Source: Hymenobacter lapidiphilus (GTDB lineage: Bacteria; Bacteroidota; Bacteroidia; Cytophagales; Hymenobacteraceae). Taken from it: a DNA stretch of 64,000 nucleotides. This document shows, piece after piece, positions 25,723 through 34,906 of the stretch. Both the position numbers and the translations under genes were made by a program. The first letter of the stretch is position 1, and each line of letters begins with the position of its first letter. A model generated the notes under the pieces. The model was not told where the DNA came from and did not search any database. It saw nothing but the letters and a program-made list of their open reading frames with translations. The stretch is taken from assembly GCF_003417065.2 (NCBI RefSeq), contig NZ_QVLT01000001.1:124001-188000 (forward strand), given 5' to 3'.

Positions 25723-25857
25723 AAGAAGGAGAAATAAACCAAAATAGAAAAGGGCTGTTGAAGGCGGTAAATGCAAATGTAGCGCTACAGCTTAAGCCGG
25801 GACAATACGGGTCACTTTTAGTCCGGCCCCAATTCAAGTCAACCAACGGAAATCTTG

Positions 25858-25865
25858 TAGCTTTG
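25858..25865 (+). promoter_or_regulatory. Probable -7 promoter element for metK
   Basis: TAGCTTTG matches TAnnTTTG, ending 74 bases before the metK ATG, which leaves an ordinary leader. No SAM-responsive riboswitch motif was recognised in the leader. Confidence 0.5.
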
Positions 25866-25939
25866 CGGCCCTGACCGGCCATTTGCCGACGCAGGGCAGG
25901 GGCTACCGGCCTCTCGCTTACTTCTACCCTTCTTAGCTG

Positions 25940-27202
25940 ATGCCCTACCTGTTCACTTCCGAATCCGTTTCGGAAGGCCATCCGGATAAAGTAGCCGACC
26001 AGATTTCCGACGCTATCCTCGACGAATACCTGCGCCAGGACCCCGCCGCTAAAGTGGCCTGCGAAACGCTGGTAACTACCGATTTTGCCCTCGTGGCCGG
26101 CGAAATCAAGTCGACTGCCCACGTAGACGCCGAGCCTATCATCCGCGAGGTTATCCGCCGCATCGGCTATAATAAGCCCGAGTATCTGTTCAACGCCGAC
26201 ACCTGCGAGGTGATGAACCGCTTGCACGAGCAGTCTCCCGACATCAACCAGGGCGTGGTGCGCGCTACGGCCGAAGAGCAGGGCGCCGGCGACCAGGGCA
26301 TGATGTTCGGATACGCGACCAACGAAACGGCCAACTACATGCCTCTGGGCCTCGACCTGTCGCACAGGCTACTGCGCGAGTTGTCGGCTATGCGCAAAGA
26401 AGGCCGCGAAATGACTTACCTGCGCCCCGATGCCAAAAGCCAGGTTACCATTCGCTACGCCGACGACAACACGCCCGAAGCCATCGAAACCATCGTCGTC
26501 AGCACCCAGCATGACGAGTTCGACGCCGATGAGGCCACTATGCTGCGCCGCATTGAAGAGGACATCAAAACTATCCTCATTCCCCGCGTAAAGGCCCAGC
26601 TTGATGCCAACACCCAGGCACTGTTCACCGACGGTATTACCTACCACATCAATCCCACGGGCAAGTTCGTCATCGGTGGCCCCCACGGCGACTCGGGTCT
26701 GACGGGCCGCAAAATCATCGTGGATACGTACGGCGGCAAGGGTGCCCACGGCGGTGGCGCCTTCTCGGGCAAAGATTCGAGCAAGGTCGACCGCTCGGCA
26801 GCTTATGCAGCCCGCCACATCGCCAAAAACCTGGTAGCAGCCGGCGTGGCCGACCAGGTGTTGGTGCAGGTAGCCTACGCCATTGGCGTGGCCGAGCCGG
26901 TGGGCGTTTTCGTGACTACTTACGGCACAACCAAAGCCACCAACGGCACCGGCGAAAAGCTCACCGACGGCCAGATTGCCCGTAAAGTGCAGAACATCTT
27001 CGACCTGCGCCCCTACGCCATCGTCCAGCGCCTGGGCCTGCAGAACCCCATCTTCGCCGAGTCGGCTGCCTATGGCCACATGGGCCGCGAGGCTGGCACC
27101 AAAGAGGTGCAGATGCCCGACGGCAGCACCAAAACTGTCGAAACCTTTACTTGGGAGAAGCTTGACTACGTGGATAGAATCAAAGCTGAATTTGGCCTCT
27201 AA
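25940..27202 (+). CDS. metK: S-adenosylmethionine synthetase
   Basis: Makes SAM from methionine and ATP in the cytoplasm. The 420-residue length and all signatures are normal: [20 protein letters not shown] at the N-terminus with the ATP-binding histidine, [17 protein letters not shown] near 115, and the phosphate-binding loop [20 protein letters not shown] near 270. [10 protein letters not shown] lies near the end. Start at the ATG at 25940, which keeps the conserved [11 protein letters not shown] small membrane-protein gene follows after 19 bases and is probably cotranscribed, with one terminator after both. Confidence 0.98.
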   Translation: MPYLFTSESVSEGHPDKVADQISDAILDEYLRQDPAAKVACETLVTTDFALVAGEIKSTAHVDAEPIIREVIRRIGYNKPEYLFNADTCEVMNRLHEQSPDINQGVVRATAEEQGAGDQGMMFGYATNETANYMPLGLDLSHRLLRELSAMRKEGREMTYLRPDAKSQVTIRYADDNTPEAIETIVVSTQHDEFDADEATMLRRIEEDIKTILIPRVKAQLDANTQALFTDGITYHINPTGKFVIGGPHGDSGLTGRKIIVDTYGGKGAHGGGAFSGKDSSKVDRSAAYAARHIAKNLVAAGVADQVLVQVAYAIGVAEPVGVFVTTYGTTKATNGTGEKLTDGQIARKVQNIFDLRPYAIVQRLGLQNPIFAESAAYGHMGREAGTKEVQMPDGSTKTVETFTWEKLDYVDRIKAEFGL

Positions 27203-27221
27203 CCTTCAACGTTTTGCAGCG

Positions 27222-27365
27222 ATGAGCAATTTCACCACTATCCGGCAGCTACTGCGCCTCTCGCGTCACCCTTTCATCCAGATTGGGCTGGTGGCGCTAT
27301 CAGGCCTCTTCATTTATGAGGCTGGCTACGCAGCTGGCAAGCTGGTGTATCATATCAGCCACTAA
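27222..27365 (+). CDS. Small single-span membrane protein downstream of metK
   Basis: A 47-residue reading frame beginning 19 bases after metK and ending just before a strong terminator. It is basic at the N-terminus (MSNFTTIRQLLRLSRHPF) and then has one hydrophobic segment, IQIGLVALSGLFIYEAGYAA, about residues 19-38, ending in GKLVYHISH. The placement before the shared terminator and the clean membrane helix support a real small gene. The family is not recognised and no function is claimed. Confidence 0.65.
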   Translation: MSNFTTIRQLLRLSRHPFIQIGLVALSGLFIYEAGYAAGKLVYHISH

Positions 27366-27386
27366 CTACCCAGCAAGAGTTAACAC

Positions 27387-27422
27387 AAAAAGCCCCGTCT
27401 GATTAGTCAGACGGGGCTTTTT
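27387..27422. terminator. Bidirectional terminator between metK operon and hpf
   Basis: aaaaagccccgtctga and its exact complement (27407-27422) form a 16-base stem with a 4-base loop. A and T runs on the two sides let it work in both directions for the convergent genes. Confidence 0.93.
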
Positions 27423-27444
27423 GGCTTAAACGATAAGCTCTCAA

Positions 27445-27744
27445 TTAATGATTCACTAGCTTTTCCTTGTGCTTTACCAACTGGCGCCGCATGCACTCAT
27501 AAGTGGCGTCGGTGGCCGCTTCGAATGTAGGAGCGTCTTCCTGACAGAAGAGTATAGAGCCGGGCACCAGCAGCTTCACTTCAACAGTTTTGTTGGCAAT
27601 ACCGTCTTTGTTGTTGAGCTTAAGAATAACCTCGCCCTCCGTTACACGGTCGTAGAAGGTTTCTAATTTGTCGAGGCGCTTCTGAATGAAATCGAGCAAT
27701 TTCTGGTCGGCGTCGAAATGCACCGAGTGGATCTGTACTTTCAT
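27445..27744 (-). CDS. hpf: Ribosome hibernation-promoting factor, short form
   Basis: Binds the 30S decoding site of idle ribosomes and helps store them in stationary phase. At 99 residues it is the short HPF/RaiA form without the C-terminal dimerisation domain. MKVQIHSVHFDADQKLLDFI begins the beta-alpha fold; KRLDKLETFYDRVTEGEVIL and KTVEVKLLVPGSILFCQEDA follow; the end FEAATDATYECMRRQLVKHK is the basic second helix that contacts rRNA. Start at the ATG at 27744. It lies 33 bases after the xerC-like gene on the same strand, as commonly seen in Bacteroidota. Confidence 0.94.
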   Translation of the reverse strand: MKVQIHSVHFDADQKLLDFIQKRLDKLETFYDRVTEGEVILKLNNKDGIANKTVEVKLLVPGSILFCQEDAPTFEAATDATYECMRRQLVKHKEKLVNH

Positions 27745-27777
27745 CAGCAAAGGGGTTAAGGGTAAACAATAAACTGG

Positions 27778-28665
27778 TCAGGCCTTGGGGTGGGCCTGCT
27801 CAAAAACAGACTTTAATCTATCGATACTCAGGTGGGTGTACACCTGAGTGGCGGCTAAGTTGGCGTGCCCAAGCAATTCTTTAATGGCATTTAAATCAGC
27901 TCCTTTGCCCAGCAAGTGCGTGGCGAAGGAGTGGCGGAGCACATGCGGATGCTGCTGACCCGAAGCCGTGGTTATCTGACTCAGATAATGCTTCACGGTG
28001 CGGTAAACCAACTTTTCGTACAGCGGCTCGCCTTTGTCTGTAACGAGAAGTGGGCCGGTGGTGTTGCCGCTATTGCCGAACTCGTGCTGCTGCCGGGCTA
28101 TATACTGCTCCAGTACCCGCACCAAGCTGGGATTGAGCGGCACAATCCGCTGCTTATTGCCTTTGCCCGTTACGCGCACTGTGCTACCGGGCAGGCTTAA
28201 GTCAACCAGCCGAATGCCCATTAATTCCGAGAGGCGCATGCCGGTGCCGTAGAGCAGTTCAAGAATCAGCTGGTCGCGGGCTCCGGTGAAAGTGTCAGGA
28301 AATTCGAAGGAATTCAGGAGGTTATTAAGGCTTTCCTCGGGCACGAAGTCGGGCAGCTTCTTGGCTGTTTTGGGCGAGGTGATGCGCAACATCGGGTTCT
28401 TGACCACCGCTCCGGTACGTAGCAGGTAACTGTAATAGGAGCGCAGGCAGGCAATTTTGCGGTTCACAGTACGCGGGTCGAGTTGCTGCTGCATAAGTTG
28501 CACCACCCAGGAGCGGATAAGCGTATGGTCGGCCCGTGCGGGGTCATCGAGTTCGTAGGTGGCTTTAAGAAACTCGCCGAACTGCCGCAGATCTGTTTGG
28601 TACGATACGACCGTGTGCGGGCTGTACCGCTTCTCGAAGCGCAGATAATCAAAAAACAACTCCAT
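27778..28665 (-). CDS. xerC: Tyrosine recombinase XerC/XerD type
   Basis: Site-specific recombinase that resolves chromosome dimers at dif with a partner Xer protein; XerC is the customary name in this gene order. It has 295 residues. The N-terminal SAM-like DNA-binding domain spans about 1-90 (FEKRYSPHTVVSYQTDLRQF). The catalytic domain carries Arg144 in GTGMRLSELMG, Lys169 in VTGKGNKQR, His241 and Arg244 in HVLRHSFATHLL, His267 in LLGHANLAATQVY, and the nucleophile Tyr276. All are present. Start at the ATG at 28665. It lies in the conserved order rpsU-xerC-hpf, but a hairpin separates it from rpsU, so it may be partly or wholly separately transcribed. Confidence 0.92.
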   Translation of the reverse strand: MELFFDYLRFEKRYSPHTVVSYQTDLRQFGEFLKATYELDDPARADHTLIRSWVVQLMQQQLDPRTVNRKIACLRSYYSYLLRTGAVVKNPMLRITSPKTAKKLPDFVPEESLNNLLNSFEFPDTFTGARDQLILELLYGTGMRLSELMGIRLVDLSLPGSTVRVTGKGNKQRIVPLNPSLVRVLEQYIARQQHEFGNSGNTTGPLLVTDKGEPLYEKLVYRTVKHYLSQITTASGQQHPHVLRHSFATHLLGKGADLNAIKELLGHANLAATQVYTHLSIDRLKSVFEQAHPKA

Positions 28666-28742
28666 AAACAAGCAGCAATCAGAGGCCGGACAGCCAATGT
28701 AGGCAATTCCACTCAACAAACAAACCGACAAGTTGAAACGCG

Positions 28743-28787
28743 AGAAACCCGTCTGATCCGCTCAAAGAGCAGATCAGACGGGTTTCT
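28743..28787 (-). terminator. Terminator or attenuator between rpsU and xerC
   Basis: agaaacccgtctgatc (28743-28758) and its exact complement (28772-28787) form a 16-base stem with a 13-base loop. The hairpin lies after rpsU and 78 bases before the xerC-like start on the reverse strand, with a weak T tract. Confidence 0.75.
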
Positions 28788-28821
28788 TAATCCGATTAGT
28801 AGCTAAGCCACCAACAGATGT

Positions 28822-29022
28822 TTACTTAGGATCTGCATCAGGACCGTAAGTAGAAAGCTTGTAGATGGCCTTCTGCTTCTGCTTGCGGTTGGTGATGGAG
28901 GGCTTCTGGAAGAAAGTGCGACGACGCAACTCCTTCAGAACGCCGGTGCGCTCGAATTTCTTCTTGAAGCGCTTGAGTGCGCGGTCAACCGACTCGTTTT
29001 CTTTGATTTGGACGATGAGCAT
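28822..29022 (-). CDS. rpsU: Small ribosomal subunit protein bS21
   Basis: Ribosomal protein of 66 residues of the 30S platform, near the anti-Shine-Dalgarno end of 16S rRNA. The sequence [20 protein letters not shown] is the standard N-terminus. It is followed by the basic [20 protein letters not shown] and [20 protein letters not shown]. Length and composition are those of Bacteroidota bS21. A TAnnTTTG element lies 39 bases upstream on the reverse strand. Confidence 0.97.
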   Translation of the reverse strand: MLIVQIKENESVDRALKRFKKKFERTGVLKELRRRTFFQKPSITNRKQKQKAIYKLSTYGPDADPK

Positions 29023-29060
29023 ATCAGCAGTGAACTTGGAAAATCAACTATGAAGGGCCG

Positions 29061-29068
29061 CAAAGATA
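29061..29068 (-). promoter_or_regulatory. -7 promoter element for rpsU
   Basis: On the reverse strand the bases read TATCTTTG, a full match to TAnnTTTG, 38 bases before the rpsU ATG. The rest of the 29023-29236 gap has no gene. Confidence 0.6.
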
Positions 29069-29236
29069 AGGAACCCTCCTTAATAATCAATCACAGATGG
29101 CACTGATTTTTCGTTAGCTGGAATGACGTTGTACGGTCAGGCATCTGGTTGCCAGAGTTGGCCTGACTGCAAAACCAGCCCGATACTTAACGGGTCGGAA
29201 CCCGCACATCCAACGAAAAATCGGCCAAACTGCGTC

Positions 29237-30376
29237 TTACTTCAGGATGGCCCGGGCAATAACGAGCTTCTGAATCTCGGAAGTGCCTTCGCCGATGGTG
29301 CAAAGCTTGGCGTCGCGGTAGTATTTCTCGGCCGGGTAGTCCTTAGTATAGCCGTAGCCACCAAAAATCTGCACGCCTTCAGTAGCCACGCGCACGCTCA
29401 CTTCGGAGGCGTACAGCTTGGCCATAGCCGACTCCAGGTTCACATTCAGGCCGCGGTCCTTCATGTTGGCGGCACGGTACGTGAGCAGCGAAGCGGCTTC
29501 AATTTCGGTAGCCATATCGGCTAGCTTGAAGCTGATGCCCTGGAAATTACTGATTGGCTGGTTGAACTGGTGGCGCTCTTTGGAATACTGCAACGCCGCC
29601 TCGTAGGCCCCCTGAGCAATACCCAGGCTCAAGGCCGCAATACTGATGCGGCCACCATCGAGCACCTTCAAAGACTGAACGAAGCCGTCGCCCACCTTAC
29701 CGATTACGTTTTCCTTGGGCACCCGGCAATCGGTGAAAATCAGCTCAGTAGTTTCCGAGGCCCGCATGCCGAGCTTGTCTTCCTTACGGCCGGCCTCAAA
29801 GCCCGGAGTGCCGCGCTCGATAATAAAGGCCGTCATGCCCCGCGAGTCGCCTACCTCGCCGGTGCGGGCAATTACGACGGCCACGTTGCCCGATTTGCCA
29901 TGGGTAATAAAGTTTTTGGCCCCGTTGAGCACGTAATGGTCGCCGTCCTCGATGGCCACGGTGCGCATATTGCCCGCATCGGAGCCTGTGTTAGGCTCGG
30001 TAAGGCCCCAGGCACCAATCCACTCACCCGAAGCAAGCTTGGGCAGGTACTTGTGCTTCTGCTCCTCGGAGGCATGCTGCAAAATGTGACCGGTGCAAAG
30101 CGAGTTATGCGCAGCCATGCTCAGGCCAATACTGCCATCAATCTTAGATAGTTCTGCAATGGCCGTCACGTATTCCACGTAGCCAAATCCGGCCCCGCCA
30201 TACTCCTGGGGCACGAGCACACCCATCAGGCCCAGTTCGCCGAGCTTATGAAATACTTCCTTCGGGAACTCCTGCGACTCATCCCACTCCATCATGCGGG
30301 GCTTGATGTGCTGGGCGCCAAAGTCGCGCACCATCTGGGCAATCATGGTTTGATTTTCGGTAGCTACCAGTTCCAT
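29237..30376 (-). CDS. Acyl-CoA dehydrogenase
   Basis: FAD enzyme of 379 residues that introduces the alpha-beta double bond into acyl-CoA (beta-oxidation or branched-chain amino-acid breakdown). Start at the ATG at 30376 ([20 protein letters not shown]); the longer reading upstream is intergenic. Signatures: [19 protein letters not shown] for FAD/substrate binding, [18 protein letters not shown], and the C-terminal block [20 protein letters not shown] followed by [17 protein letters not shown], which holds the usual catalytic glutamate (GEGT). Length and motifs fit short/medium-chain enzymes such as butyryl-CoA dehydrogenase. Chain-length preference is not decidable by eye. Confidence 0.95.
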   Translation of the reverse strand: MELVATENQTMIAQMVRDFGAQHIKPRMMEWDESQEFPKEVFHKLGELGLMGVLVPQEYGGAGFGYVEYVTAIAELSKIDGSIGLSMAAHNSLCTGHILQHASEEQKHKYLPKLASGEWIGAWGLTEPNTGSDAGNMRTVAIEDGDHYVLNGAKNFITHGKSGNVAVVIARTGEVGDSRGMTAFIIERGTPGFEAGRKEDKLGMRASETTELIFTDCRVPKENVIGKVGDGFVQSLKVLDGGRISIAALSLGIAQGAYEAALQYSKERHQFNQPISNFQGISFKLADMATEIEAASLLTYRAANMKDRGLNVNLESAMAKLYASEVSVRVATEGVQIFGGYGYTKDYPAEKYYRDAKLCTIGEGTSEIQKLVIARAILK

Positions 30377-30629
30377 AAGTAAGGGGTGGTGGGATGGTTG
30401 AAAGAAGTTGGGTGGGAATGCTACAACCAGCAAAGCCCAAGTTTGGGTTCGCGAAAGTACGATTTTACACCCGGCCCTGCCAGTGCAGGATTCAGGCCAG
30501 CGAAGCTTCCAATTTTGATAGGCCCGGTTTATTCGGTTTCTTTGATGGTTATTAAGCGGATACTGCCCGGTCGGGGCAGAGTATTTCGCCTGAGTTTTTT
30601 CCATCTGAATCCGGCCTGAGTCGGTCTGC

Positions 30630-31571
30630 ATGCCTAAATTGTTCCTTCGCCGTTTCCTCATCCTGTGGCTGCTGTGCTCCCCGGCGGCCCTACTGCTGGG
30701 CTCCTGTTCGGCCGCCCGCGTACATCAGCAGAATATTTTATTCCGAGCCGATGGGGCTGGCCGCCTTGATACGGCTAAGCTGCGTGATGTGGTAAACAGG
30801 GCCGAACGCAACTATATTATTCAACCTAACGACTACCTGGAGGTTCGGGTATATACCAACGAAGGCGAACGAATCCTCGACCCTAACGGGGAGTTACAGT
30901 TCGGCAGCATGACAGGTGCAGGAAGCACCGGCAGCAATGGCTCCAGCCGACCACAATCAGCACTTGGAGGCAGTCAGGGAGGACAACAGCAGCAAAACCA
31001 GAATAGCAACCAGTTTTTAGTACAGCACGACGGGGTTGTGCGCCTACCTATGGTGGGCTATCAGCGCCTGACTGGCCTGACTTTGTTGCAGGCCGACAGC
31101 CTGTTGCAAACCAAATACACCGAATTTTACAAAGGTGTATTTGTAACGACGCGGGTAGCCAACAACCGTATTATCGTACTCGGTGCCACTTCAGGAGGTT
31201 CCGGGCAGGTTATCCAGATGTTCAACGACAACATGAACCTGCTGGAGGTGCTGGCTATGGCCGGGGGCATTGAGGGGGCTTTTGTGGGCACTACCGCCTC
31301 CGGCCGGGCCGGGCGGGCCGACAATATTCGCCTGATTCGGGGCAGCCTGAAGAATCCGCAGGTGCAGGTTATAGACCTGACAACGATTGATGGTATGCGT
31401 CGGGCGAATCTACAAGTGGAACCCAACGATATTATATATGTTGAGCCTATCCGGCGCCCCTTTTACGAAGGTCTGCAGGATGCAACGCCCTTATTTAGCT
31501 TGATTGCAAGCATTGCAGGCGTTGTGAGCACCATTTATCTTATTTCGCGACTTGGCAGCAACGGCAACTAG
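30630..31571 (+). CDS. Polysaccharide export lipoprotein, Wza-like
   Basis: Outer-membrane or periplasmic part of a capsule/exopolysaccharide export channel, 313 residues. The signal peptide and lipobox (LLGSCSAAR) put the lipid cysteine near residue 26. The Poly_export domain begins at about 65 ([20 protein letters not shown]) and is interrupted by a glutamine/serine/glycine-rich loop (about 95-125). It continues with [19 protein letters not shown]. An SLBB-type domain ([20 protein letters not shown] to [11 protein letters not shown]) follows. The C-terminus has a hydrophobic helix ([19 protein letters not shown]). It is first in an operon with the kinase gene 27 bases downstream. Confidence 0.92.
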   Translation: MPKLFLRRFLILWLLCSPAALLLGSCSAARVHQQNILFRADGAGRLDTAKLRDVVNRAERNYIIQPNDYLEVRVYTNEGERILDPNGELQFGSMTGAGSTGSNGSSRPQSALGGSQGGQQQQNQNSNQFLVQHDGVVRLPMVGYQRLTGLTLLQADSLLQTKYTEFYKGVFVTTRVANNRIIVLGATSGGSGQVIQMFNDNMNLLEVLAMAGGIEGAFVGTTASGRAGRADNIRLIRGSLKNPQVQVIDLTTIDGMRRANLQVEPNDIIYVEPIRRPFYEGLQDATPLFSLIASIAGVVSTIYLISRLGSNGN

Positions 31572-31598
31572 CCGGATGCTCTCTCATTGGTTACCTGG

Positions 31599-34055
31599 AT
31601 GGCAGTAAAAGAAGACGCGGAACTGGAAGAGCTTATCCGCCAAGCTGGTGGGGGTGAACCGACGGAGGATGAAGACGATGGTGGTGGGCTGGACCTCACC
31701 ACCTTACTGACGGTAGCCCGCAGAAGCCTGCCTTGGATAATACTGCTTGTTGCGCTGGGCCTCACGGCTGCCTGGCTGTTTCTGCGCTACACGCCCCCGC
31801 TTTATAAATCCTCCTCCACGCTAAAAATTGACGAGAAAACAGAGGCTGGCGTATTGGGTCTGGGTGGCTTAGGTGGAGCCGTAGAGCAGAAGCAAAGCCT
31901 TACTAAGCTATCGGGTGAAGTTGAACTCATTAAGTCTGATATCATTTACAGCCGTCTTAACGACTCGCTGGCCCTCGATGTAAACTACTACGTGCAGGGT
32001 ACGGTTCTGGAAACCGAAATATATGGGGCTTCACCTTTCGAAGTGAGCTATGAAGCGACAGCTAATGCCGCTTTTGATCAGAAGATTGCTTTACGCTTCC
32101 TCTCCCCTACCACATTTGAACTGATCCTGCCTGAGGACTTAGGAGGTACCGAGCAGCAACACACATTTGGCCAACCTTTCACAGCTGCTGGTTTCCGGCT
32201 GACAATACGTCAAACCAAAGACTATAACTTGGCGGCGCTTGACGGACAATACTCATTCGTTATCAACAGCGCTGGTGCCCTAGGCAATTACTTCAATACC
32301 AACCTGCTGGTTGATATTGTAAACCTGGATGCTAACACTATAAGCATCTCATTTACTGATCATAATCCAGCGAAAGCCCGCGACATTGTAAATGCCGTGG
32401 ATGCAGTATACCTGGAGGAGAAGCTTACCCGGAAGCGTGAGCAGGCTGCTCGGGCACTACGTTATATAAACGAGCAGTTAGGCAGCAACAACCAGAGTCT
32501 CAGCCAGGCCGAGGAAAACATGGAGGCCTTTGTGAAGCGCACGGGTTCCTACGACGTGAAGGGGGAAGTAAGCCAGTTGACGGGATTACTTCAAACGCTG
32601 GAGGAAGAGCGGGCCAAGCTACAGGAACAGAGTGAGATGATGAGCGACGTAGGGCAGTTGCTGGACCGGGAGCAACTAACGACCCGTGCCGATGGGGACG
32701 TAATGCAGAGCATTCCCGCTCTGGCCGACGTGAAGGATGGACAATTGATCCAGCGCATTACAGAACTGAGCGACGCCCAACTTGACCTGAAGCGGGCCTT
32801 GCTTTCTTATCAGCCTGGCGCTACGGTAGCGATGCAGATAAAAGAGCAGAGCATTACTAACATCAAGAAAATAGTGCGGCAGCTACTGCGTAAAAATCAG
32901 CAGTTGCTTAAGGCACAGGAGGCCAAATTGCTGGGCAAGCGGGCCGAGCTGGAATCTAAACTGCGTAGCCTACCGGATAAATATACCGAGCAGGCACGTC
33001 TGCAGCGTCCGCTGGAACTGTATGAGAAATATAACTTGATGATGCTTGATAAGCGGATCGAGTTCGGCATTTCCATGGCCGGCGCTACCGCTGATTTTCA
33101 GATCCTGTCTCCGGCCTCCCCAGCCGTTCCTATCTCACCAGTAAAGGTGATGATATATGCCATTGGGCTGGCAGCCGGCATTGTGCTGGGATTGGGGCTG
33201 ATTGCCGTACGTTATCTGCTGCATAACACCGTCACCAATATTCGTGAGCTGGAGCGCAATACGCATGCGCCGGTACTGGGCGTAATTCCGACCTACGACA
33301 AGGAAAAGATGGCCGTTTCGAAGCTGGTAGTTGACCGTAACCCAAAGTCGGCACTATCGGAGGCTATCCGCTCCATCCGGACTAACCTGGAATTTATTGC
33401 TTCTTCTAAGAAGAAACGTCTGATTTCGGTAACCTCAACTATCAGCGGTGAGGGTAAAACGTTCGTGGCAGTTAATTTGGCCGGCATCATTGCGGCGTCT
33501 GATCAGCGGGTGGTTATTCTCGACCTCGATATGCGCAAACCCAAAGTGAATCTGGCCTTCGATGCTGAGAACACCAAGGGCATCAGCACAATTCTTATTG
33601 AGAAGCATACCTGGCAGGAATGCGTCCAGCATACCAGTATCCCTGCGCTCGATTTCATCTCGGCTGGTCCAACGCCACCCAACCCCTCGGAGTTGATTCT
33701 GAGCGACATGTTTGATCCGCTGATTGCTGAATTACAGCAACATTACGATGTTATCATTATCGATACCCCACCAGTGGGCCTTGTGACTGATGGCATCCTG
33801 ATTATGCGTAAAGCCGACGTACCGATTTATGTTGTCCGAGCTAATTACTCTAAGAAATCATTCCTCAAAAACATCAATAAGCTTATCCGTACTAATGGTT
33901 TTACAAAGCTGACCACTATCCTTAACGACGCCAAAACTACTGGTGGCTATGGTTATGGTTATGGTTATGGCTATGGTTACGGACAAGGATATTACGATGA
34001 GGATAATACGCCCAAAGGCGGCTTGTTAACCCGGCTGCGGAAGCGTGCATCCTGA
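31599..34055 (+). CDS. Wzc-like polysaccharide co-polymerase with BY-kinase domain
   Basis: Inner-membrane protein of 818 residues controlling polysaccharide chain length and export. The ATG at 31599 (MAVKEDAELEELIRQAGG) is preferred to the TTG at 31587. First membrane helix at about 45-64 (WIILLVALGLTAAWLFLRY); long periplasmic coiled-coil portion to about 510; second helix VKVMIYAIGLAAGIVLGLGL. The cytoplasmic bacterial tyrosine kinase domain has Walker A TSTISGEGKTF near 615, Walker A' VVILDLDMRKP near 640 and Walker B DVIIIDTPPVG near 717. Close to the end is a tyrosine cluster of GY repeats (about 781-796), the usual autophosphorylation tail, encoded by tandem ggttat units. The phosphatase gene follows after 14 bases. 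Confidence 0.94.
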   Translation: MAVKEDAELEELIRQAGGGEPTEDEDDGGGLDLTTLLTVARRSLPWIILLVALGLTAAWLFLRYTPPLYKSSSTLKIDEKTEAGVLGLGGLGGAVEQKQSLTKLSGEVELIKSDIIYSRLNDSLALDVNYYVQGTVLETEIYGASPFEVSYEATANAAFDQKIALRFLSPTTFELILPEDLGGTEQQHTFGQPFTAAGFRLTIRQTKDYNLAALDGQYSFVINSAGALGNYFNTNLLVDIVNLDANTISISFTDHNPAKARDIVNAVDAVYLEEKLTRKREQAARALRYINEQLGSNNQSLSQAEENMEAFVKRTGSYDVKGEVSQLTGLLQTLEEERAKLQEQSEMMSDVGQLLDREQLTTRADGDVMQSIPALADVKDGQLIQRITELSDAQLDLKRALLSYQPGATVAMQIKEQSITNIKKIVRQLLRKNQQLLKAQEAKLLGKRAELESKLRSLPDKYTEQARLQRPLELYEKYNLMMLDKRIEFGISMAGATADFQILSPASPAVPISPVKVMIYAIGLAAGIVLGLGLIAVRYLLHNTVTNIRELERNTHAPVLGVIPTYDKEKMAVSKLVVDRNPKSALSEAIRSIRTNLEFIASSKKKRLISVTSTISGEGKTFVAVNLAGIIAASDQRVVILDLDMRKPKVNLAFDAENTKGISTILIEKHTWQECVQHTSIPALDFISAGPTPPNPSELILSDMFDPLIAELQQHYDVIIIDTPPVGLVTDGILIMRKADVPIYVVRANYSKKSFLKNINKLIRTNGFTKLTTILNDAKTTGGYGYGYGYGYGYGQGYYDEDNTPKGGLLTRLRKRAS

Positions 34056-34069
34056 TTCGGCTTCCGCTA

Positions 34070-34831
34070 ATGTCATTTCTCAGCAAGCTGTTTGGTGCGT
34101 CGGAGTCGTCTGCCGATGCTGCGTCGTTGGTAGCACTGGAGGTCGACATGCACTCGCATCTGCTGCCAGGCCTCGATGATGGCGCAGAGACGCCGGAGCA
34201 GGCACTCGAACTGCTACGCCAGCTGCAGGCCCTCGGCTACCGTAAGCTGATCATGACGCCTCATGTCATGGGCGACTTTTACCGCAACACGCCTGAAGGT
34301 ATCCGCGGAGCCTTGGCCGCGCTGAAAACAGCAGCGGCCCGGGCAGGCATAATGGGTCTGGAGCTAGATTGTGCCGCCGAGTACTACCTCGATGAGTATT
34401 TCGGGCGACGTCTGGAGCAGCAGGAGCCGCTGCTCACGTTTGGGGGGGCGCGGCGGCTGCTGCTGTTTGAAACCTCTTATATCAACGAGCCCTTCAATCT
34501 GAACGAAAGTATTTTTAACATGCAGGCGGCGGGCTACCAGCCAGTGCTGGCTCACCCGGAGCGTTACACGTATCTGTATGGCCGTTTCGAAGAATTAGAG
34601 CGCCTCCGTAAGCAGGGAGTGATGCTGCAGGTCAACCTCAATTCGCTGGCTGGCTATTATTCGAGCGGTGCCAAGCGCGTAGCAGAGAAGCTTATCGACG
34701 CTGGCCTCGTGGATATGCTGGGCACTGACACGCACCATAGCAAGCACCTCGACACGCTACGTACCAAAACACTGGCCACGCCCTATTTGGCCAAAGCCCT
34801 GGCCTTGCCACTGCTGAACAACACGCTATAG
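34070..34831 (+). CDS. CpsB/CapC-family tyrosine-protein phosphatase
   Basis: PHP-fold, metal-dependent phosphatase of 253 residues expected to dephosphorylate the tyrosine tail of the preceding kinase. It is recognised by VDMHSHLLPGLDDGAETPEQ near 25-45 (metal-binding His-x-His), MTPHVMGDFYRNT near 64, ELDCAAEYYLDEYF near 100, LLFETSYI, VLAHPERYTYL near 160 and LGTDTHHSKH near 222. All are in the order of the CpsB/CapC family. Its adjacency to the BY-kinase gene is the typical arrangement. ATG at 34070. Confidence 0.94.
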   Translation: MSFLSKLFGASESSADAASLVALEVDMHSHLLPGLDDGAETPEQALELLRQLQALGYRKLIMTPHVMGDFYRNTPEGIRGALAALKTAAARAGIMGLELDCAAEYYLDEYFGRRLEQQEPLLTFGGARRLLLFETSYINEPFNLNESIFNMQAAGYQPVLAHPERYTYLYGRFEELERLRKQGVMLQVNLNSLAGYYSSGAKRVAEKLIDAGLVDMLGTDTHHSKHLDTLRTKTLATPYLAKALALPLLNNTL

Positions 34832-34906
34832 GTTATCGGTGGTTGGTTCGTGTTAGGATCAAACTTTAAGCTGACAACCCCATACTGGCAACTGACAACT
34901 CGTAAC

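Noticed and set aside
25723..25939. SAM-responsive riboswitch before metK
   Set aside because: Looked for conserved SAM-I and SAM-II core strings and found none; only a promoter-like element and an ordinary leader are seen.
29130..29215. tRNA-like hairpin (cgggtcggaacccg)
   Set aside because: A short stem without the acceptor, D-arm or anticodon parts of a tRNA; the T-loop sequence is wrong.
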